64,000 bases of DNA from Bradyrhizobium sp. cir1 (GTDB taxonomy: Bacteria; Pseudomonadota; Alphaproteobacteria; Rhizobiales; Xanthobacteraceae): positions 1 to 64,000 of the forward strand of contig NZ_JACIHE010000026.1 in the NCBI RefSeq assembly GCF_014198245.1, given 5' to 3'. The position numbers and the translations under genes were made by a program. Below the pieces are notes generated by a model. The model ran no database searches, was not told the DNA's origin, and worked only from the letters and a program-made list of their open reading frames with translations. Positions 51,495-60,700 of this stretch are shown here, in pieces. Position 1 is the stretch's first letter, and every line of letters begins with the position of its first letter.

Positions 51495-54338
51495 CTATCT
51501 CCTCAAATTTTCTTCAACAGCCGCCATAAAGCTGGCGATATCCCCTTCATTAAAGCTGCCTGCAGGCGCCAGATTTTGGACCGAGTACTCTCCCAGCGCG
51601 CGATACGCTTCGAATTGTGACTCCCCGAAGAACTGGTTCGCGGTTGATTCGTGCGGGAATTCCGGGTGCATTTGCCCATAGCTACGCACAGATGCAGGCT
51701 CACTCCCGCCGCGGTACCCCGGCTTGATGTATAGTAATTTGCCTGGCCAACCCGGCAGTTCCGGATAAATGACGTCAGCAATCGCCGCGACAGGAGCGTC
51801 GTTGGAGCTGGACTCGCTGCGGCCCTTCAGGCGTTCCAAACCGAAAAACTGAATATCGACGCCGAAATCGATTCGAACTTTTCGCACTAAGCTTCCAAGA
51901 TCCTCGAACGTGTAGTCCCCATCACAGCCTGCGTCGCTTATTACGATGAATCGACACCGACGGCGTATCATTTCGTAAGCGCCGAGATTTTCGAAATGTC
52001 CCCCATCAGACAGGTAAACGAATGCACGATCTTCATCGGTCAGCCCGAGGGCCTCCTGGAAAAGCGGTCCCACAGCAATCGCCGGTCCGGTACAGTGTAT
52101 CTTTTTGGAGCCTGCGGGTCCCGGATTCGCAAACCAGGCACCCAGCCGAACGTTGAATAGTGTGAGGAGAAGGCTCAATGCCGCTGAGGAATGATAACCC
52201 ATATTGGGGCTTGCCGCGGCGCCTGAAAGCGTCATTACCGTTCCAAGCGTGAGCCCCTTCCTAAGTCCCGGCTTCTTTTCACCACACGCATAGAGGCGTG
52301 CGGAACGATAACACCCATATCGCTGGCTCGGTTCGCAGTCTATCCAAAGTAGGCTGCCACAGCCGACATACCGAGGAGTCGCCACGAACGGCAAAGCCCT
52401 TCTCTCCTGCCATGCAAGCTCGTTTCCGCGGAGCACGTTCAACGACATGTTCACGTAGAGCAACTGGGGCGGAGCGCCGGGACTGGTTATTGATGCCGAT
52501 GGCCACAATTCATGCATACTGAGGTTGTCGCGATCGTCGAAGTCCGTCTCGGGACTAGGTTCCCTCTGAAAGTTTGATGCTCCTAAAAATGCGCGTATCA
52601 ATCGGTTTCGGTACACATTGTGGAGCGAGAATCGATTGATATTCACAAAGCATGAAAACAGCAGTCCCACGAATAGACATGAGACGATAACGACCGAGTA
52701 TGGCCGCCAGGGCGATAGCTCTAATTTAAGAAGCGCTGATTGTGTGAGCGAAGACTGAATCGTAAGCTTGTCTAGGCTCCACGAGATCAGAGCCAGTAAA
52801 CAGACGGAAAAAATAGGAACGGCAAGCGCCAGGATTGCTCCGATCGAATAATCTGAAAAAGTCTTTTTGGCCGTATCACGGACGATCGCAGCGGTTCTCG
52901 GAGCCTTACCCAGAAGGGCAATGAGCATTCCCGCCACCCCACCCGCGGCAGCCAAAGAGACAGCTCCAGCCTCTTGAAAGTACGAAATAATCAAAGGCCC
53001 GAATAAGACGGTACCGACGGCGACGCCCCACAAAGCTGCTGCGAGACCGTGACGGCCCCCCGAGCGAGCCAACCATTCGCGTTCTGCGTCGCCCCAAGGA
53101 GCATAGCTCGTCAGCCCTACATACAGAAGTTCGCCTGCGAAGAGCGCCAGAATGACGACGCTTGGGCCTAGGGTGATGATCGCCGACACTGCGAGATCAT
53201 CGCGAAGATCGGCCGTGTGGACCGTGATCAATGCAAAGAGGACGCCTACGAAGGCGCCAGAAACTGCGAACGCCAGTCCGGCAATCACTACGTGATGGGT
53301 AATAGTACGTTCGCTTGAGGCATCAACCACGTTGAACTCGACCGACTTCGATCGATTGCGTGCGAAGTTCGCAAAATAGTAGGCAAATAGCCATGCCGTG
53401 GCAGCGAGGGCGGCACCGCACATGGCGAAGTCCAAAATTACTCGCGAGCCATTGTCGTCTATGTCGCTCTTGTTACTCAGCATCGCCATGGTCGCACAAA
53501 TCGCACCCAGCAGCATCGGGAGGAGTTCTGCGACGCCGAATGGTATGGCTCCGGCGGATCGAACCTCCCAGCCCGGACGCTGAAGAAGGGAATCGAGCAA
53601 AGCCCAGCCGGCGAACATCACCGCAAGAGAAACCAACATCCCAGACGACGACGGCGATGTTGACCAGCTTATCACCGCGATCGCCTTGATCGCTACAATC
53701 CCGATAGCAACAAAGGGGATCAATACTAACCAGTTAAGCAACAAATTGCGAACGTAGAGAGTGATCAGCGTCAGGAAATCGGTCGAGAGAAGGCCAGCAC
53801 GAGGAGCAAGATATCGGCTGTATCGCCAGAGATGTGCCACAGGCGAGTGGGGATCGGGCATGCGGCTCGGGTGAATGTCGGAAAGCACCCGCGGGTAGCC
53901 GCTTCTTTGCACCCAAGCCGTCAACCAGCTTCCGATGTACCCTCCGCCCGAGACGGTGGATAAGCGATCGAACTTGTCCAACAAGCCGAATTTGGCAAAA
54001 CCTTGGATCACCCCTAGCGCGAACGCTGCACTGCGAATTCCCCCTCCCGATAGACACAGCGCGTTCAGGTTCGGACACCGATGCGCCTTCTCCAGGTACG
54101 GCCCTAGTGGGTTTCCATCAGTATTAATCTCGAGCTTGCAGTCATCCGGGCTCGCTTCACTTTCGACACGTGTCTTATCGGGATCTGCAAGCTTACGCCT
54201 CGCGAGAACGTCTTCGTGTTCTTCCAGCAAAACCGTCAGAAGATCGATCGGATATTCGCTCGGTTGACGAGCCTTCGGGCCTTCGAGCCGTTTCTCAGGC
54301 CGTGTCCCGTCAACAGCTTTCCAAGTAGCAGCATCCAT
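51495..54338 (-). CDS. Patatin-like phospholipase split by about ten membrane segments
   Basis: A 947-residue protein. The N-terminal part has the oxyanion motif LSGGGIRSA (residues 97-104) and the nucleophile Ser130 in STVSGGGYIGSW. The catalytic Asp778 lies in YLSDGGHFENLGAYEM, so the dyad is complete. Between them, residues about 190-590 hold some ten hydrophobic segments (for example LLLNWLVLIPFVAIGIVAI and VIVSCLFVGLLFSCFVNI), i.e. the membrane block is inserted within the lipase fold. It should be an inner-membrane lipid hydrolase with a cytoplasmic active site. G+C is low here: 27 of 60 bases at 52801-52860 and 34 of 60 at 53101-53160, against 38 of 60 at 48601-48660. This suggests recent transfer. 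It heads a three-gene operon. Confidence 0.85.
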   Translation of the reverse strand: MDAATWKAVDGTRPEKRLEGPKARQPSEYPIDLLTVLLEEHEDVLARRKLADPDKTRVESEASPDDCKLEINTDGNPLGPYLEKAHRCPNLNALCLSGGGIRSAAFALGVIQGFAKFGLLDKFDRLSTVSGGGYIGSWLTAWVQRSGYPRVLSDIHPSRMPDPHSPVAHLWRYSRYLAPRAGLLSTDFLTLITLYVRNLLLNWLVLIPFVAIGIVAIKAIAVISWSTSPSSSGMLVSLAVMFAGWALLDSLLQRPGWEVRSAGAIPFGVAELLPMLLGAICATMAMLSNKSDIDDNGSRVILDFAMCGAALAATAWLFAYYFANFARNRSKSVEFNVVDASSERTITHHVVIAGLAFAVSGAFVGVLFALITVHTADLRDDLAVSAIITLGPSVVILALFAGELLYVGLTSYAPWGDAEREWLARSGGRHGLAAALWGVAVGTVLFGPLIISYFQEAGAVSLAAAGGVAGMLIALLGKAPRTAAIVRDTAKKTFSDYSIGAILALAVPIFSVCLLALISWSLDKLTIQSSLTQSALLKLELSPWRPYSVVIVSCLFVGLLFSCFVNINRFSLHNVYRNRLIRAFLGASNFQREPSPETDFDDRDNLSMHELWPSASITSPGAPPQLLYVNMSLNVLRGNELAWQERRALPFVATPRYVGCGSLLWIDCEPSQRYGCYRSARLYACGEKKPGLRKGLTLGTVMTLSGAAASPNMGYHSSAALSLLLTLFNVRLGAWFANPGPAGSKKIHCTGPAIAVGPLFQEALGLTDEDRAFVYLSDGGHFENLGAYEMIRRRCRFIVISDAGCDGDYTFEDLGSLVRKVRIDFGVDIQFFGLERLKGRSESSSNDAPVAAIADVIYPELPGWPGKLLYIKPGYRGGSEPASVRSYGQMHPEFPHESTANQFFGESQFEAYRALGEYSVQNLAPAGSFNEGDIASFMAAVEENLRR

Positions 54339-54782
54339 CGGTAAAAAATAAACTAGGGTGCAAAATACATCCTGAACGGTAGTTCAACTGGAGCGAGAGT
54401 CAAGACAGTTGCGGCGAATTCAACTACCCGGACCGGTGGCGCGACAGTTGGCTGCGCCTGAGCGGAACGATGGCTCGAGGCAGGCCGTAGCGAGCGCTAG
54501 AGCCGGCGGCGTACTAAGGCGGCAGCAAAGATCGCCGTGCACCGTGGCTTTGCAAGGTGTGCCCCGGATTATGATGAAGACGTCCCCGCCATTCTCGCAG
54601 GGCTCCCGTACGACGCATCCCCCAAAGCTAACCAATGTCAGTTCTCGATCCGACTGTCCGGCGCATCAAACGAATAACTTCACTTGATCGCGTTCGGCCC
54701 TCTTTACACACCCCGCTTCCTCGGCCACTATCTTAGATAGTACTTTTTTGTTTTTGACGAGATCATTTTTGGCGGGGGCGAG
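54339..54782. other. 444-bp divergent intergenic region
   Basis: It separates the leftward patatin operon from the rightward giant gene. The right end is A+T-rich (tagatagtacttttttgtttttgacgagatc around 54733-54766), a plausible promoter of the giant gene. A short open frame in the middle is Arg/Ser-rich without a ribosome site and I do not call it. Confidence 0.5.
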
Positions 54783-57700
54783 ATGGCAGATCCAAAGGAT
54801 CCGCGTCGGATAGCTTTGATCGCCGTGCGGACGGGGCCAGGTGACGGCGGCGCTTATTCTGGTCATCCCCAAGCCATCGTCATTGGCGAGGTGCCTGTGG
54901 CCGCCGACGGCGCCACGATCGTGGACCCCACGATCGTTGCCAGTTTTACCTGGCAATGGCGTTACGCGCTTTTTCGGCTGGATGATCTCGAACGATTGCT
55001 TGCCAATGCCAACCGCGAGAGTGGCAAGAAGCCGTGGTCTGAAATCCCGCATCCGCTCGGCGGGCCCGGAGCATTCGAGGCATTCCAGCAGGATTTCTAC
55101 AAGCCGACCTATTACGACATGTTCGGGCCTGCTCCGACGGTGCTGCTGGACGGCGACGAAAAAGCCGACGTGCTGTCCGCGGAAGAGCTCTCCGCAAGCC
55201 TGATCGCGAAGCTCAAGGAGCCGATCCACCCCTATATTGACGATGCCGGCACCAAGAGTCCCAACGCGGTGTCGCGGCTGAATTTCGCGATCCCGCTGCG
55301 CGACGTGGTGCGGCTGGCGATCTATGACAAGGATACCCAGCCATTCGGCGCATCGCAGACCTCCGCCGGCGGCCCGTTGATGGCGCTCGACACCTGCCGC
55401 TTCATCAAGGCTGACGGCAAAGTCGATCCGCAGCCGCCGGCGCCGAACAATGATCCGCCCGGCACGCGCATTCTGCTGTTCCCCGACCCGATGTCGATCG
55501 CGACCGGCGGTCCGGATGCCAAGAAACAAGAGAGCGCGAAAGGCAAGCTTCTCGGCTTCGCCGTGCTGGCCGAGGTCCGCCTGGCGCTCAACGGACACGA
55601 CACCCAGGACGGCCGGCATCGCGGCTTCTTCCGGTTCTACGCGGCCCAAATCGGCACTCAGAGAGACAAAGGCACGCTGTTCGCTCGCGTGGCGACCACG
55701 TCGAAGACGCCTTCGCTCGGACCTCTGTTCGACAACATGCGGGTCGGCTACACGCTGGGCAGCAACGCTCCGCGCTACATCCCGCCGAGGCGAAACGCCT
55801 GCCTCAGCGAGCTCTGCGACGCCGATGCGCGTGCGTCGGACAGCGCGGCGGGCTCGCCGGTCGCCAATCGTGTCCCCATCCTCGACGCGCTCAAGATCGG
55901 ATTTACGTCGGATTCTGTGATCCGGACGCTCGGCTTCCGCCTCATCGACGTCAACCGGATGGCCCTGCGCTTCGAGGCGATCTACTTCATCACGGACGAT
56001 CGCGATCTCAAGGTCCCATTCGCACCATCGCTACAGCTCGGCGCCAGAAACATCCGCTTTGCGCAGGAGCAGCCGAGCCAGGCTGTCAATTGGGTGCTTT
56101 CGCCGAGCCGGCAGACCCGATGGATCTTCACCGCGCGCTCCTACAACTATGCCAGCGACGAGGACATCACGAAGGCCATTATCGAAGCCTTCAATGCTCG
56201 GGTCGAGGAGCTGCACGCCGGGCTTCGTCAAGTCGAGGATGCCACGCCGATCTCGCTGCTGCCGCGGCTGACGATCAAGGCCGGTGACAAGGATGCGGAC
56301 GGAAATCCGCTGGTGCCGGCCAGATGGAGTGACGGATCAAGGCGCCTGTACACGCCGGCCTGGCATTTCGTCGGCTCGATGATCGACCGCCGCCCCTATG
56401 CCCGGACGATCACGACGACCACGTCGCCGCGCGAAATCGATGCCGAATTCCTGACGCTGGAGCCGCGCTTCATCGGTGACATGTTCCACGGCGCGGACTG
56501 GCTCTTTGACAATGGCAAGCCAAAGGGTCCTTTCGGGATCACCGGTGAGTTCGGCGTGTCGGCCAGCGCCGAATTCCCTCGCCTGGTTCTGACATCCGGC
56601 GCGACGCCGACCTACGACGTCATCCTGAGCGCACCGGTCTTTACCGATCCGAGCGAGGCGCAATCGCCGCCGTGGGTCAGGCCACCGGCATTCCAGCCAG
56701 CCGGCAGCGGCCGCGACCCTGTCGATGCCTATCGCGGCGTGATGCTGGGTATCAAGATCATCAAGAAGACGGCATCGACCAAGCCGGCCCGCATCGGCGC
56801 CCTCCAGATGGATCTGCAATCCGCCTTCCCGGACAGCCTCGAACCCGGCGGCATGCTGCGCCTGCTGGCGCTCGAGGCGGGCGCCAACGGAGGCCTCATC
56901 GCGTCGGCGATCGATGCCTTGGTCAAGCTGCCGATCGGCAGCGTTCTGCCGGCGGGCCAGGATGATCTGCCGAGCGATGCGCGGATCACCACCCAGGACC
57001 GGGTGCTCGACGCACTGCGCGAAACCGGCCCAGATCCCGATGCACCATTGCTGCTGCCGCTGACGCCGCCCGCCGAAACGACGGAAGCAAAACTCACCCT
57101 TTTTGCCAACGAGACCGTCGCCCGCCATCGCAATCACACCGTCCAGCTGTCGTTGAAGGCGATCCAGGTCAATCCTTTGCCCGCGCCTCACGATGCGTCC
57201 GACAAATTGCTCGTGATCGATCCCGCGCCATTCCGCATCGCGGTCGTCAAGACGCGCAACCTTGCCGACGCGCAGACCAATGAATCGAACGAAGTCGCGG
57301 TCTGGAATGCTGCCGGCGAGAACGGCCTGTCGTGGCGTCTCGCCAGCACTGACGGAGCCGTCAGCCTGCTGCTGCCGCCGCAGGTCATCGGCGAGGCCAT
57401 GGAGAAGGACCGCGGCATCGAGGAAGGCCGCCCGGCGGACATTGCCGAGGGTGTTCCTGCCGCGGCACGCTTCGGCTCGGCGACGCGACTGGACCTCAGC
57501 CCGTCCTTTTTCGACACCCGCTATGTCGAGCCCGGCTGGAATCTGCGCCGCATCATGGGCTATCCGGGCCAGCGCGCGCCGGGCGCAGGGCTGCGCGACC
57601 TCAGGCTGGAATTGATGTACGGCATCATGACCCGGCTGAAGCCCTCCGATGCCGGGGTGCGGGTTGCCGAAATCGGCGCCGTCATCGGCGCGCCGGTCAA

Positions 57701-60700
57701 CAACATCTCCGCCGATGGACCGACGCCGACCGTCCGGGCCTATATTCAAGCTTTCAACGCGATACGTCGCGCCCAGGACCGAAGGCTCGCGGTCGATCGC
57801 CTGTGGCAGGGCGACGCGCTGGACGAGCTGACCATCGAGCAGGATGCCAGCTTCAAGCTGAGGACGCGGGCCGTGCCGCGCGTCATGAGCGTGACGATCC
57901 AGACCCCGAAGGTCGGCGATACGATCAGCCTGAACGTGACACTGAGCGGCGGCACCGTGGTTTCATTGAGCACTGCCGTGAGCAATCCGGACCCGCAGGC
58001 GGTCGCCCAGGCACTGGTGGACGCGATCAACGGCAGCGATCCGCTGAAGGCGGCGGACTATTCAGCCGACGCGCCGTCGGTGGGATCTTTCAACCTGCAC
58101 TTTGCCACGCCTCCGCAGGCGGTCACGGCAAATGTCAGCGGAGCCGGTGCGCCGACGACCGTCACATTCAAAAGCGCAGCTGTGTCCGGTCCGCTCACCG
58201 CATTCCGCTGGCCCGTTCCCGGCGGCGTGCCGGCCGATCTGGATCCGCCGCTACGGGACACATTCATCAGCGAAGGCGTCGACAAGGACAGCGACGCGCG
58301 CAGCTTTCCCGGCGGCGTCCCGTGGGCGTTCGAAAGCAGCAACATTCTGCGCAGCGTCTACCGCAATGTCGCCTCCGACGGCGGCTGGGCACGATCCGTC
58401 CATCTCTCCGCGCTCGGCGGATGGGGCACCCAGCGCGGCTTATTCGATCACAGGCTGACCGCGATCACGACCGAAACCACGATGGGCCGAGTCCACCGCT
58501 ACGCGCTTGAGCGTATCGGCCGCGTCGGCGCGCTGTGGAACAAGGCCAAGCACATCATTGTCTATGAGCGCAGCGTGGTGCCCTCGGCCCAGTTCTACAA
58601 CACGGCGCCGATCGGCCTGGAGCAGGACCAGCTGCGTGGACGGCCGGTGCTTCGCAAGGTGGAGGAATATGTCGAGCTGATCGAGCAGGTTCGCCGCTAT
58701 CCCGAACAGGGCAACGCGATCGAGGCCGCCGGCTGCCTGACCGGCGTCGAGTTCGTGGCACGGAGGATCCGGGTCGACAGCCGGTGGGGCGGCGACGTCC
58801 GCAAGGAGGGATGGCAAGTCCCGCTGTGGAACAAGGCGTTCGACCAGCCGCCGGAGAACGCCGACAATCCCGATGATCCCACCTTCGTGTATCCAAAGCC
58901 GCAAATCCGCTTTCTGGTGATGGGCGAAGCCGGCGTGGAAAAGGCGCTCGAGATCGCCGAGCCCGAGAAGCTCACATTCTACACCACGGTCGATCTGAGA
59001 AAGGGCGAGACGGACGATACCGATACCTGGCATCCGGTCTGCAACATCGACTTCATCGATTTGCCGCTGCCGCAAGCCGGCAAGCGGACACCCGTCACGG
59101 GCGACCTGCATGACGGCCTGCTTCCGCCCGAGCCGGAACACGTCGGCGGCTATGAGCGCCTCACCATCGGCATCGTGCCGTCGAGGGAGACGGTTTCGAT
59201 CACGCATGGCCGGCAGGACAAGGGCCCGGCGGCACAGCTGCGCAACGTGACGATCGGGCGCGCAACCGCTGCTGCGCCGCCGAAAACGGACCCCAATCCG
59301 GCCGCGGCCGTCGTCGTCACCAAAGTGGCGGACGCCGTCTCGTCGTTCCGTCTCGACCTCGACGCCCTCACCGGACGGTTGAGCGAAGCGGCGCGCGTGG
59401 CGGCGACGTTGCCGAACGCCAGCCCGGCGTCGATCAAGCAGGCGATCAAGGACGCAGCTGCCAAGCTTCCGATCGCCGACCAGGTCAAGAACCTGACGAA
59501 GAAATTCACCGAGGCCGACAAGAAATGGCCGGACCGCAACACGGTGACTGGCCTCGCCAAGTCGCTTTGCGACGAGCAGGCCGATCGCATCAAGGCGGAA
59601 GTCAGCGCCCAGATCGGCCGTGCGAAGGATCGAGCCAATCAACTCGTCACCACGATCGATGCCACGCTGACGGGCGAGGCCAATCAGATCAAGGCAACCG
59701 CCGCCCTGCTGGTCGGGCAGGCCACGGATGCGAAGAAGAAGATCGTCAAGGATCTGATCGGCGGATTATCGCAGCGCCTGACGGATCTTTCCAATGCAAC
59801 CGGCGCCGGCCTGTCCCAGGCCGCCGCCAATGCCGACGCCATCGCCACCAAGATCGGCGCAGGGGTCGATTCGATCATCCTGAAGCTCGATGCGCAAAAG
59901 GAAGCCGCAAAGACAAGCATCGACAATGCGCTCAACAATATCACGAACAATCAGCTCCCGGCTGCTGCGGCGGCGTTGAACACCGCGACTGATCAATTCG
60001 GCAAGATCCGGGCGCAAATCGGTCAGTTCATGACCGAGGCATCGTCCAATGCCTTGCCACAGCCGGCGCGAACGGTGCTGATGGTGCTGGACTCGGTCCT
60101 CAACAAGGTCGAAGCCAGCATCGCAACCGCCCTGTCGGCGTTGAACACCGACGTCGCCGCGGCAAAAGCGGCCGTCGAGGACGCGAAGAAAAAGATCGAC
60201 GAGATCAGCGACAAGCTCGACGCCCGTGCGGCGCTTTCGGCGACGGGCAGCGCCGTTACCGGCGTGACCAAGACAATCGACAAGACCGCGCAGCAGGTCC
60301 AGGATGCCGTTCTGCAACAGCTGCAACCGGCGCAAGACCTCATCAAGAAGCTCGGCGATGACATCGAGGGGCTGCCGACCGACCAGATTACGGCCCGGCT
60401 GATCGAGCTGGCCGACAAGATCGCTGCGGTCCCGACGGGCCTCAAGAATACCGTCGATTCCATCAAGGCGGCCCTGGATTCAGACATTCAGGCGGCCCAA
60501 TCGACTCTGGTTGCCGCCGCCAAAGATGTTTGCGGCGCGTTCGAAGGCGCGATCGATCAGATTTACAACACGGCCGACACGGCGAAGGCCTGGATCGACG
60601 ATCAGCTGGCGGGCTATCAGGCCCAGCTCGATCAGGCGCTCGACGGCATTGCCGGCGACGTCGCCCAGCTGGCGCAGAATGCGCAGAACGCCGTGACCCA

